Source: Actinomadura sp. K4S16
Lineage (GTDB): Bacteria > Actinomycetota > Actinomycetes > Streptosporangiales > Streptosporangiaceae
Length of the DNA: 64,000 bases
Direction of reading: 5' to 3'
NCBI RefSeq assembly: GCF_008327685.1
Contig: NZ_BDDE01000019.1
Coordinates: 62,001 to 126,000 of the forward strand
The position numbers and the translations under genes are program-made. Positions 49,146-57,327 of the stretch are shown one piece after another (within the stretch, counting starts at the first letter, position 1; every line of letters begins with the position of its first letter). Below the pieces are notes generated by a model. That model did not search any database and was not told where the DNA came from. It was given only the letters and a program-made list of their open reading frames with translations.

Positions 49146-49661
49146 TCACGGCCCCTCGCCGGAGGCCAGGCGCCGCATGCGGGCGTCGTTCTCGGCCATC
49201 GGCGGCAGCCCGACCTCGGCGCGCCGTTCGTCGACGCGGTCCGGGTCCTCGATCGGCCGGGGCCCGAAGCCGGTCTCGGTCGTGTAGTACTGCGTCCCGT
49301 ACAGCTGGGGGCGCCCGGCGTTGACCCGGACGCGGTCCTCCAGGTAGGCGAGGTCCTTGCGGTCGGCGTCCCCGGCCTCGACCGCCTCGCGCATCGCCTT
49401 CAGGAACCGGCGCTGGTGCCTCGGCCGCCAGTCGGCGTGCTGGGCGAGCAGCCAGGCCGCGTGCGCCCCCTCCGTGCCGACAGCCGCGACGCCGGGCCAC
49501 CCGTGCCGGCGGACGGTCCGGGCCAGCCATCCGGTGTTCCGCAGGTCGGTCCAGAGGAAGCGCAGCCCCTGCACGATCGTCAACTGTCCCCCGCGCGCGG
49601 TCGCCGCCTCCCGGACCCGCTGGTCGCGCTCGGCGCGCCGTAACAACTCGTCCCGCAGCAT
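49146..49661 (-). CDS. DUF6624-like protein
   Basis: 171 residues. DLRNTGWLARTVRRHGWPG, VGTEGAHAAWLLAQHAD, LKAMREAVEAGDADRKDLAYLEDRVRVNAGRPQLYGTQ in parts: the conserved blocks of DUF6624. Function unknown. The ATG at 49661 is preferred over 49679 for its GTGGGGGC leader. Convergent with the NmrA-like gene. Confidence 0.65.
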   Translation of the reverse strand: MLRDELLRRAERDQRVREAATARGGQLTIVQGLRFLWTDLRNTGWLARTVRRHGWPGVAAVGTEGAHAAWLLAQHADWRPRHQRRFLKAMREAVEAGDADRKDLAYLEDRVRVNAGRPQLYGTQYYTTETGFGPRPIEDPDRVDERRAEVGLPPMAENDARMRRLASGEGP

Positions 49662-49756
49662 GCCCCCACTATCGCCCAACTCGGTGTAAGGAACCAGAAA
49701 GCGGCCTTCGTCATCTAAAGAAGGGACGACGCGGGGGCGATCGAACGGGGCGGTAA

Positions 49757-51130
49757 ATGGTTCGGGGGACGAAGTTAGGAAATGACAGGGGCACCAGCGC
49801 GCTGGAATACGGCGCGCTTCTGGCGGTCGCCTCGGTGATCATCGGAGTGCTGGTCACCGCCGTGCCCGATGTGGCCGAGCCGAAGATCCGCGACGCTGTC
49901 TGCCGGATCTTCGGCGGTGAGTGCGACTCCGGGAAGCCGGGGAAACCCGGTGAGCCCGGACATGGGCAGGACGGCGACGACCCCAAGCCCGCGGCCGCGC
50001 AGCAGCCCTGCGTGACGTCGACCGTGGAGCGCAACACCGTGCGCCAGACCCTCCTCGGGCTCGACACCGAGATCGACGGGGAGACGCGCAGTGTGCAGAT
50101 CTTCTCCAACGGCGCGGCGGTCCTCAAGGAGGGCACGGTCCACGGCGAGGGCACGTCGATCGGCTTCGGTTTCGACCTGCCGAAAGGGGTGAGCGGCTCG
50201 GTCCAGTTGACCTCGAACGACATCGTCGAGCAGGGCGAGATCCTTTACTTCGCCACCCAGGAGGACCGCGAGCTGTACTTGGCGTATTTCAAGGCGAACG
50301 GCGAGCTCAACATGGGCATCCTCACCGGGGATGTGAAGTCGCCCGACGAACTGCTGGCGAAGAAGGCGATGCTGAGCAAGCTCCGGCAGAGCATGGTGCA
50401 GTCGCAGTACACCAAGGTCGGCAAGGAGGGCACGGCGAAGATCGCGGCCTCGTTGTTCGGCGCGAGCGCCGGCGCCGAGATGGGGCTCGGCACGTCGTCG
50501 GTCGTCCAGCGCGACAACCGGACCGGCGACGTCACGACGACGTTCCAGGTGGACGCGAAGGCCCTCGGCCAGCTCGGCATCCTCGTGGCCGGGGAAGGGC
50601 ACGCCCAGGTCGACGGGCAGGTCAGCCTGGCGGTCACCACCGACCGGAACGGGACCCCGAAGAACGTGCAGATCAGTGGCCAGATGGGCTTCCAGGGCCA
50701 GATCAACGGCCTGAACGGCGACCTCGGGGGCGCGATGGACTACGCGCCCACCGACAGGATGGGACGGCTCGGCGGCCTCATCGACTCGGCGGCGACGAGC
50801 GTCGGCGTCACCCACACCACCGACCCGCGCGGGATGCTGCAGGTCAACCTCGGCCTCGACCTCACCGACCCGCAGAACCGGCAGGCGTTCGAGGCCTTCC
50901 TCGGGAACCCGGCCCAGCCGGGCGCGCTCCTGGACCGGCTTAACGCCAAGGGAACCCTCGACATCCAGACCTACGAGGGCCAGTCGCACAAGGAGGGCGC
51001 CGAGCTGGGCATCCAGGCGATCTTCGGGATCGGCGCCAAGGGCGAGGAGACCACGACCACGATGGACCTCACCGACGCCTACACGATCGACGCGCAGGGC
51101 CTGCACCACCGCACCGACTGCCTGAAGTGA
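49757..51130 (+). CDS. Large protein with a Flp-pilin-like N terminus
   Basis: 457 residues. The start GTKLGNDRGTSALEYGALLAVASVIIGVLV looks like a Flp/type IVb pilin (Gly, then a Glu-Tyr pair at the head of a hydrophobic helix). A Gly-Pro-Lys collagen-like stretch (SGKPGKPGEPGHGQDGDD) follows, then a long soluble domain (about 85-457) of repeated beta-like segments with QISGQMGFQGQINGLNGDLGG. True Flp pilins are about 60 residues, so this would display a large passenger at the cell surface. No tad genes are near. Confidence 0.65.
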   Translation: MVRGTKLGNDRGTSALEYGALLAVASVIIGVLVTAVPDVAEPKIRDAVCRIFGGECDSGKPGKPGEPGHGQDGDDPKPAAAQQPCVTSTVERNTVRQTLLGLDTEIDGETRSVQIFSNGAAVLKEGTVHGEGTSIGFGFDLPKGVSGSVQLTSNDIVEQGEILYFATQEDRELYLAYFKANGELNMGILTGDVKSPDELLAKKAMLSKLRQSMVQSQYTKVGKEGTAKIAASLFGASAGAEMGLGTSSVVQRDNRTGDVTTTFQVDAKALGQLGILVAGEGHAQVDGQVSLAVTTDRNGTPKNVQISGQMGFQGQINGLNGDLGGAMDYAPTDRMGRLGGLIDSAATSVGVTHTTDPRGMLQVNLGLDLTDPQNRQAFEAFLGNPAQPGALLDRLNAKGTLDIQTYEGQSHKEGAELGIQAIFGIGAKGEETTTTMDLTDAYTIDAQGLHHRTDCLK

Positions 51131-51197
51131 CCGGGCCGCACTCATCGCGCACGCCCGCCGCCCGCCGCCCGCCGCCGGGGAAGGACGGCCGGCCGCG

Positions 51198-51869
51198 TCA
51201 GGGGCGGGTCGCGCGGAGGGCGAAGTCGACCAAGGCGTCGACCTCCTCCCGGGCTGCGGGCCGGTGGCGGGTGAGGGGGGTGAGGATGAGCGGGCTCGCC
51301 AGGATGTTCAGCACCCTTTCCGGGGTGCAGCCCGGGTGGACCTCGCCGCGGGCGATGCCGCGGGCGACGACGGCGCGCCAGGACTCCTGGATCGGCTCGA
51401 AGTGCTCGAAGATGAGCGCGCTCAGCTCGGGCGTGCCGCGCGCCGCGATGATCGCGTTGGTGCTGACCTCGACCGGGCTCGCGAAGAACAGCGCCAGGCG
51501 GTGCGCCAGTTCGCGGAGGTCCCGCTCCCACGAGCCCGTGTCGGGCACCTCGACGGTGCTCGAATGGGCGTCGAGCCCCTCGCGGACCAGGTCGGCGAAC
51601 GTGGGCCACCAGCGGTAGATGGTCTTGCGGTTGAGGCCCGCGCGGGCGGCGACCTCGCTGGGGCCGAAGTCGACGACGCGCTCGGCGAGCAGGTCGAGGA
51701 CGGCCTGCGCGACGGCCTGGCGGACCCGTTCGCTGCGGCCGCCGGTGCGCACGCGCCCGCGCGGCGGGTCGGCGGGGCCGGCCGGCGCGGCGGCGTCGGC
51801 GGTCGGCGCCGTGCGCTCTGGGCGGGAGGGCCGGGGGTCCGGCCGGGTGGTGCCGTCGCTCATCCTCAT
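51198..51869 (-). CDS. TetR-family regulator
   Basis: 223 residues (or 221 from the second ATG). A disordered Pro/Arg-rich N terminus (about 1-45), then the TetR helix-turn-helix (RVRQAVAQAVLDLLAER, SEVAARAGLNRKTIYRWWPTFADLV) and a C-terminal ligand domain. Ligand unknown. Divergent from the FAD oxidoreductase region; the 225 bp between contain no clear operator. Confidence 0.75.
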   Translation of the reverse strand: MRMSDGTTRPDPRPSRPERTAPTADAAAPAGPADPPRGRVRTGGRSERVRQAVAQAVLDLLAERVVDFGPSEVAARAGLNRKTIYRWWPTFADLVREGLDAHSSTVEVPDTGSWERDLRELAHRLALFFASPVEVSTNAIIAARGTPELSALIFEHFEPIQESWRAVVARGIARGEVHPGCTPERVLNILASPLILTPLTRHRPAAREEVDALVDFALRATRP

Positions 51870-52094
51870 CCCCTAAAAGGGTCACGCTGTTGACTTTACT
51901 GTGGTCGCGGACCCATCATGGACCATGCCCCGCGGGTCGGGCTCAAGGAGCCTGAACCCGTGGACCGTTCCAGCGGTTCCCGCCGCTCCGGTGCGCCGCG
52001 GACGCCGTCCGCCGGCACCGGTCCTCGTCCCCCAGCGGTCCTGCCACCGGCGACTCGCCGGCTCCCCGCGCATGCCCTTTCCACGGAGGTGCAC

Positions 52095-52314
52095 ATGAAG
52101 GTCGCCGCCCTACGACGAGCGGGCGAATGCCGCGGGCGTCACCGTCGTCACCGGGTGCGGTTCCGCGCCCGGCATCACCAACCTCATGGCGCGCTGGGCG
52201 TGCGACGGGCTCGACCGCGCGTGCGTTGACCCGCAGCCGTTCCTCCGCGAGGTGCTGGCGCAACTCGGCGTCGACCTGCACCACACCGCCTCCCAGACCC
52301 GCCGCGTGTTCTGA
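52095..52314 (+). pseudogene. Remnant of a saccharopine dehydrogenase-family gene
   Basis: The first codons read MKVAALRRAGE after a good GGAGGTGCAC leader, like the start of saccharopine dehydrogenase-like enzymes. A frame change and large internal deletion follow; the next frame (from 52111) reads YDERANAAGVTVVTGCGSAPG and ITNLMARW, a family block normally about 100 residues further on, and runs to a stop at 52314. Only two or three pieces survive. Confidence 0.55.
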
Positions 52315-52334
52315 GCCCGGAAGAAGGCATCCCC

Positions 52335-53546
52335 ATGCGATCCACCGAATTCGACGTCGCCGTGGTCGGCGCCGGTCCCATCGGCGCCGCCACCGCCCGG
52401 CACCTCGCCGACCGGGGCGCGCGCGTCCTCATCGTCGGCCCCGACGAACCCGCCGACCACAAGGGCCATGACGGGGTGTGGTCCGGCCACTACGACCAGG
52501 GCCGGCTCGGGCACGTCCTCGAGGTCCCGCTCGTCGCCTCGCTGCTCGCCGCCCGCTCGATACGGCGGTTCGGCGAGCTGGCGGAGCGCACCGGTGTGGA
52601 GTTCACCCGGCCGGTCCATTCGCTGGCCGTCATGCCCGCCGCTCCCGAAGGCCACGAGCCGTCCGAATGGTTCGACCTCGGCAGGCTGATGCGGAACGCC
52701 CAGGACGTCGGGTACTCCGCCGAACACCTCTCGGAGAGCCGGCTCCGGGAGCGGTACCCGCACCTGGCGTTCGAGCCGGGCCACGAATGCGTGGTGCAGC
52801 GGGACGCTCTGATCGTCAACCCGCGCGACCTGGCCGCCGCCGAGCTGGCCGCAGCCACGGCCGCCGGCGCCGTGCTCGTCCGCGACGAGATCACCGAGAT
52901 CGGGCCCCCGGGCCGCCGCCGCGGGCTGACCGCCGGTTCGGGCGCGTCGTGGACCGCGGACGCGGTGGTCCTCGCCACGGGAGCGTCGACCAACGCGGGC
53001 GGCCTGCTGCCCCGCAGGCTCGCCATGGACGTCTTCGGCGCCACCGTCGTCCTGGTCGAGGTCCCCGGCCCCGAGGCGGTCGACCTGCCCGGGATCATGT
53101 ACTACAAGCAGCGCGGCGGGGAGCTCCTGTTCGGCGGGATCGTCATGTCGCCGCTGCGCTACCCCGACGGTCGCTGGTACGTCAAGTGCTCCGGCGCCGG
53201 GCTGCTCGACAACCCCCTCGGCACGCGCGAGGAGATCGCCGCGTGGGTCCGCACCGGCGGCTCCGCGGCCGACATCGAACCGGCGCTCGCCGTCCTGCGG
53301 GAACTGCTCCCCGCGGAGGCGGCCGCGTCGCTCGGCCCCGCCCGGGTGCGGCCGTGCCTGGTCTCCCGCAACCGCAACGGGCACCCGTACGTCGACCACG
53401 CGGACGAGAACCTAGTGGTCGTGGTGGAAGGCGAACGCGGCGTCATGGCCGCCGACGAGCTCGGCCGCCTCACCGCGTCCCTCGCCGCGACCGGCCGCTG
53501 GACCGACGGCATCCCGCACCGGCTCTTCCAGGCGGAATGGACGTAG
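52335..53546 (+). CDS. FAD-dependent oxidoreductase, DadA/sarcosine oxidase type
   Basis: 403 residues. AVVGAGPIGAATARHLADRGARVLIVG (FAD loop), GHYDQGRLGHVLE, a middle substrate domain, VVLATGASTN, and RVRPCLVSRNRNGHPYVDHADENLVVVVEGERGVMAADELGRLTAS in parts near the end. Amine or amino-acid oxidation is typical. It follows the saccharopine dehydrogenase remnant and may once have worked with it. Confidence 0.75.
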   Translation: MRSTEFDVAVVGAGPIGAATARHLADRGARVLIVGPDEPADHKGHDGVWSGHYDQGRLGHVLEVPLVASLLAARSIRRFGELAERTGVEFTRPVHSLAVMPAAPEGHEPSEWFDLGRLMRNAQDVGYSAEHLSESRLRERYPHLAFEPGHECVVQRDALIVNPRDLAAAELAAATAAGAVLVRDEITEIGPPGRRRGLTAGSGASWTADAVVLATGASTNAGGLLPRRLAMDVFGATVVLVEVPGPEAVDLPGIMYYKQRGGELLFGGIVMSPLRYPDGRWYVKCSGAGLLDNPLGTREEIAAWVRTGGSAADIEPALAVLRELLPAEAAASLGPARVRPCLVSRNRNGHPYVDHADENLVVVVEGERGVMAADELGRLTASLAATGRWTDGIPHRLFQAEWT

Positions 53547-53560
53547 GGACCGAGCACGAG

Positions 53561-53601
53561 CGCGGCGGCCGGACGCGCGGGACGCGCGTCCGGCCGCCGC
53601 G
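53561..53601. terminator. Bidirectional terminator, 19-bp stem
   Basis: Perfect 19-bp inverted repeat (53561-53579 with 53583-53601) with a 3-nt loop, between the converging FAD oxidoreductase and acyl-CoA ligase genes. The longest perfect hairpin I found in the window. Confidence 0.85.
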
Positions 53602-53651
53602 CCGGAGCCTGCCGTCGATGCCCGTCCGCATGCCGCGGTCGGGCACGCGGG

Positions 53652-55253
53652 TCAGGACACCGTGTCCTCCACCTGCCTGCGCAGCACCTTCCCGGTCGCG
53701 TTCCGGGGGAGCGGGTCGGACGTGACGTGCCAGCGGGTCGGGACCTTGAAGTAGGCGAGCCGCTCCTTCGCGAAGGCCGTCAGCTCCTCGGCCGAGGGCG
53801 CGTCCCCGGCGAAGACGACGACCGCCGCGACCTCCTGGCCGAGGTCGGGGTGCGGGACGCCGATGACGATGCACTCCGACATCCCCGGGTACTCGGCGAG
53901 GACGTTCTCGATCTCGATCGGATAGACGTTCTCGCCGCCGCGGATGATCAGGTCGGAGCGGCGGGTGGTGAGCCGCAGCCGGCCGTTCTCGAGCACGCCG
54001 ATGTCGCCGGTGTGCAGCCAGCGGTCCGCGCCGACGGCGGCGGCGGTGGCCTCCGGGTCCCGCCAGTAGCCGATCATGTTGTAGGCGCTGCGGGCGCACA
54101 CCTCGCCCTCGGTGCCGTCCGGGACCGGCTTGCCCTCGGCGTCGCGGATCTCCAACTGGACGCCGAGGTTCGGAGCGCCAAGCGTGCCCGGCGCCTCGGC
54201 GATGTCCATGGGCGTGGCGACGGAGATGGCGGTGCAGGACTCGGTCAGGCCGTAGCTGTCGACCAGGGCGCCGCGCGCGGGCGGGAACACGGACTGGAGC
54301 CGCTCCTTGAACGCGGGCGACGACGGCGCCGAGGCCAGCGCGAAGGCGGTGAGCGACGACAGGTCGTACTTGGACAGGTCGCCGTGCTCCATCATGCGGT
54401 GCGCCATCGTGGGGACGGCGCCCCAGTTCGTGACCTTCTCCCTCTCGACCAGGCTCAGCACCTCGTCGACGTCGAAGGCGCCCAGGTGCATGACCACGGT
54501 GGTGCCGGTGGCGAGCCGCGGGACGGCCAGGTTGTGCAGGGACGCGATGTGGAACAGCGGCAGCGCGAGCAGGTAGCGGCGGGACGAGGGGTCGATGCCG
54601 AACGCGCCCATCACGGCGTCGTTGAACCGGTGGTACTCGATCACCGAGGCGAGGTTGCGGTGCGAGTGGACGGCGCCCTTCGGGCGGCCCGACGTGCCGC
54701 TCGTGTAGAGGATGACCGCGGGGTCGTCCTCGGCGACGTCCGGCACGTCCAGCTCGGCGGCGGGGTAGCGCCCCATCAGCGACGGGACGTCCTTCTCGAT
54801 CGTCAGCACGTCCTCGGAGATCAGCGCGGCCCGCTTCTCGTCGGCGATGACGACCTTCGGGTCGGTGTGGCCGAGCGCGTACTCGATCTCGCGCGGCGCC
54901 CACCAGGCGTTGTAGCCGACCGGGACGGCGCCGGCGGCGATCGCCGCCCAGAACGAGACGATCCATTCGGGGCTGTTCGCGGCGTTGATCGCGATCCGGT
55001 CGCCGGGCCGCACCCCGAGGTCGTCCCGCAGGGCCTTCGCCATGGAGGCGACGGCGGCGGCGTGCTCGGCGAACGTCAGCCGGCGGGACGCGGTCACGAG
55101 GTAGTCCCGATCGCCGTAGGACGCCGACCGGGTGAGCACCTCGCCGAGACTGCGGGCGCGGTGGGCGAACACGGGCAGCCGCGTTCCCAGCACCTCTTCC
55201 TCGCGGAGCTCGAACTCGCCGCCGGGACCCGTCAGCTTCGCGATGCTCTCCAT
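53652..55253 (-). CDS. AMP-forming acyl-CoA ligase (FadD type)
   Basis: 533 residues. ILYTSGTSGRPKGAVHSHRNL (ATP loop, near 185-205), PLFHIASLHNL, DSYGLTESCTAISVA, HTGDIGVLENGRLRL, IIRGGENVYPIEIE and LPRNATGKVLRRQ with the catalytic lysine. AGGAGGGGGTGCG before the ATG. Substrate unknown. Its promoter carries the regulon palindrome, so a steroid or ring-fragment acid is likely (inference). Confidence 0.8.
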   Translation of the reverse strand: MESIAKLTGPGGEFELREEEVLGTRLPVFAHRARSLGEVLTRSASYGDRDYLVTASRRLTFAEHAAAVASMAKALRDDLGVRPGDRIAINAANSPEWIVSFWAAIAAGAVPVGYNAWWAPREIEYALGHTDPKVVIADEKRAALISEDVLTIEKDVPSLMGRYPAAELDVPDVAEDDPAVILYTSGTSGRPKGAVHSHRNLASVIEYHRFNDAVMGAFGIDPSSRRYLLALPLFHIASLHNLAVPRLATGTTVVMHLGAFDVDEVLSLVEREKVTNWGAVPTMAHRMMEHGDLSKYDLSSLTAFALASAPSSPAFKERLQSVFPPARGALVDSYGLTESCTAISVATPMDIAEAPGTLGAPNLGVQLEIRDAEGKPVPDGTEGEVCARSAYNMIGYWRDPEATAAAVGADRWLHTGDIGVLENGRLRLTTRRSDLIIRGGENVYPIEIENVLAEYPGMSECIVIGVPHPDLGQEVAAVVVFAGDAPSAEELTAFAKERLAYFKVPTRWHVTSDPLPRNATGKVLRRQVEDTVS

Positions 55254-55282
55254 CGCACCCCCTCCTGCTCGCCGGAATCGCC

Positions 55283-55332
55283 ATTGTGAGCCGCCGCACA
55301 TGGGCTTCACCAGGGCATTCCGCTCACCGGGA
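55283..55332 (-). promoter_or_regulatory. Acyl-CoA ligase promoter: regulon palindrome plus -10
   Basis: TTCCGCTCACCGGGA (55318-55332, plus strand) is a copy of the 15-bp motif. Read toward the ligase, CACAAT (55288-55283) lies 30 bp away, a weaker -10 than TANNNT but at the expected distance. Confidence 0.5.
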
Positions 55333-55341
55333 CGGCCGCGG
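55302..55341. repeat. 40-bp direct repeat, left copy
   Basis: Matches 56145-56184 with one mismatch. It contains the regulon palindrome. The two copies are 843 bp apart and bracket the secreted-protein gene. Confidence 0.85.
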
Positions 55342-55445
55342 ACGGCCCTTCTTCGAGAGGGTTCCCTGTGCGCGGCGAGGTCGCGGTCCGAGCCCCTCCC
55401 CGACCACCGTCCGGTCGCCGTCCGGTGATCAGGGAGAGCGGAGGC

Positions 55446-55958
55446 CTAGTAGGTGATGCACGCCTTGGGCGGGCGGTACTTGTCCGTGGTCGGGTGGAAG
55501 ATCGTGGCGATCACCGGCATCGGGGTGACGGCGCACCACTTCTGCTTGCCCTTGCGGTTGGACTTGTAGAGGACGACGTCGCACCAGCTCTTACCGCCGC
55601 ACATCCGCTGCTTGCCGCCGAGCGCCCCGCCGTTCTTCGTGCCGCTGACGTAGACGGTCATCGTGGTCCGCCGGGTGCACTCGACGTAGCCGCGGAGCTT
55701 GATCTTCGACCCCGAACTGACGCTGGCGTAGGTCCGGCACTTCGTCTTCGGGATCATGGTGTTGTTGAGCCGGAACCACGCGCTCCACGCCTGGCTGCCG
55801 GCCTTGACGGTCACCCGGCCGTCCTGGGGTGACGCGTTGACCGGGGCGGGTTTCGCCGACACGCCGGCCGGTGCGTCGGCCGACGCGGCGGGTGCGATCG
55901 CGACTGAAGCGGCCACGGCGAGTGAGGCCATGGCCAGTTTCCGGACGGTAGATGGCAA
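55446..55958 (-). CDS. Secreted protein, unknown
   Basis: 170 residues from TTG, which has AGGAG seven bases upstream (an ATG 27 bp later is possible). Signal peptide ending near residue 28 (APAASADAP), then a basic, Lys/Thr/Gly-rich domain with six cysteines (TKCRTYAS, VECTRR, RMCGGKSWCDVV, QKWCAV, KACITY), probably disulfide-bonded. No family recognised. It sits between the two copies of a 40-bp direct repeat, so it may be inserted. Confidence 0.65.
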   Translation of the reverse strand: MPSTVRKLAMASLAVAASVAIAPAASADAPAGVSAKPAPVNASPQDGRVTVKAGSQAWSAWFRLNNTMIPKTKCRTYASVSSGSKIKLRGYVECTRRTTMTVYVSGTKNGGALGGKQRMCGGKSWCDVVLYKSNRKGKQKWCAVTPMPVIATIFHPTTDKYRPPKACITY

Positions 55959-56144
55959 CGGACTGCTCCTTTCAGCGAGCGATGAAAGGGAGCCAAACAG
56001 CGGTGCGTCTCCGCTGAGTCTCCGCGCCGTCTCCGCGGTACCTCCGAGCCGTCTCCGTCCCGGTTCACGTCGCCTCGGTCTCCGCGCGGCCCGCGGTGGG
56101 CGGCGAACCGAACGCCGGGCCGCCCGTCGCGGCCGCCCCACCTC

Positions 56145-56184
56145 GGGCTCCACCAGGGCATTCCGCTCACCGGGACGGCCGCGG
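56145..56184. repeat. 40-bp direct repeat, right copy
   Basis: One mismatch to 55302-55341, same orientation. Includes a TTCCGCTCACCGGGA copy of the regulon motif at 56161-56175. Confidence 0.85.
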
Positions 56185-56204
56185 GCGCCCCCTGACACGG
56201 TCGT

Positions 56205-56219
56205 TCCCGCTGAGCGGGA
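56205..56219 (+). promoter_or_regulatory. Regulon palindrome upstream of the SDR
   Basis: TCCCGCTGAGCGGGA, a perfect consensus copy. Here a TAACGT -10 candidate starts only 10 bp beyond it, unlike the 30-32 bp elsewhere, so it may act differently or use another -10. Confidence 0.55.
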
Positions 56220-56343
56220 CCGGGCCCTTAACGTGCGCCGCGTCACATCACCATGACCGCACCAGGACTGATCGGACCGGGCTGACCAGGCAGAAGCCGG
56301 CGGACCGGACCGGGCGCGCACGCAGGACTGAGCGGGAGAGCCA

Positions 56344-57105
56344 ATGGGAAGTCTCAGCGACAAGATCGCGATTGTGACCGGAGCGGGGCAGGGCGTGGGG
56401 CAGGGCATCGCGCTCGCCCTGGCGTCCGAGGGCGCGGCGATCGCCGTGCTCGGCCGTACGGCGGCCAAACTCGAAGCGACCTGCGAACTGATCCGCGAGC
56501 GGGGCGCCGCGGCGGAGCCGTTCGTGTGCGACATCGCGGAGACCGAGGCGATCCCCGGCGTGGTGGAGCGGGTCGCCGAGACGTTCGGCGGCATCGACGT
56601 CCTCGTCAACAACGCCTACTCCGGCGCCTACGGGCCGCTCCTGGAGATGAGCGACGCGAAGTTCCGCAAGGGCTTCACCACCGGCCCGTTCGCGGCCTTC
56701 GCGTTCATGAAGGCGTGCCATCCGCACATGAAGGCGCGCGGCGGCGGCAGCATCGTCAACCTCGTCACCTCCGCGATGGTCCGCTGGGATCCGGCCACGT
56801 ACGGCGCCTACGCGGCGGCCAAGCAGGCGCTCCGCTCGCTGACCAGGACGGCCGCGGCCGAGTGGGGGCCGGACGGCATCCGCGCGAACAACATCGCCCC
56901 GCACGCCCTGTCGCCGGGCCTGAAGTGGTGGGCGGAGAACAACCCGGAGAAGGCCGAGGAGTTCCGCAGGACGATCCCGCTCGGCTACATCGGCGACTGC
57001 GAGGACGACATCGGCCGGGCCGTGGTGGCGCTCGTCCAGCCGGCGATGCGCTACCTCACCGGCGCGACGATCCCGCTGGACGGCGGCCAGGCCAACTTCG
57101 GCTGA
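56344..57105 (+). CDS. Short-chain dehydrogenase/reductase
   Basis: 253 residues. IVTGAGQGVGQGIALALASEG, VLVNNAYSGAYGPL, YAAAK catalytic pair, NNIAPHALSPGLKWW, YLTGATIPLDGGQANFG. Resembles the SDR of the kshA operon (21574-22380). GGGAGAGCC before the ATG. Steroid substrate likely from regulation and neighbours. Confidence 0.75.
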   Translation: MGSLSDKIAIVTGAGQGVGQGIALALASEGAAIAVLGRTAAKLEATCELIRERGAAAEPFVCDIAETEAIPGVVERVAETFGGIDVLVNNAYSGAYGPLLEMSDAKFRKGFTTGPFAAFAFMKACHPHMKARGGGSIVNLVTSAMVRWDPATYGAYAAAKQALRSLTRTAAAEWGPDGIRANNIAPHALSPGLKWWAENNPEKAEEFRRTIPLGYIGDCEDDIGRAVVALVQPAMRYLTGATIPLDGGQANFG

Positions 57106-57149
57106 GCCTCTCCGTCCCGGCCGGGACCGTCCCGGCTCCCGTCACCGGG

Positions 57150-57219
57150 CCTGCCCGGCCCGTTCGGCCTACCTGACCCGTTCGGCCTGCCTGGCCCGTT
57201 CGGCCTGCCCGGCCTGTCA
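57150..57219. repeat. 18-bp tandem repeat, almost four copies
   Basis: Units at 57150, 57168, 57186 and 57204 (last one partial) share CCTGCCCGGCCCGTTCGG with small changes. It lies between the SDR stop and the binding-protein gene, about 110 bp before that start. May be a site for a repeated-site DNA-binding protein or just slippage. Confidence 0.7.
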
Positions 57220-57327
57220 TCGAGCGCACCAGAGGGGCGCGCGAACCATTCGCATCCAGAGTCCCGTCCCCCGCCTGCCCGAAAACACCACTTGCCGCCC
57301 CGGCGGCCGGTGAAAGGAGTACGACCG

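Larger units (their letters stand above)
55959..56343. other. Regulatory gap upstream of the SDR gene
   Basis: 385 bp without a gene. It holds the right copy of the 40-bp repeat (56145-56184), two regulon palindromes (56161-56175 and 56205-56219) and a TANNNT element TAACGT at 56229-56234. Frames crossing it on either strand look like shadows. Confidence 0.6.
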
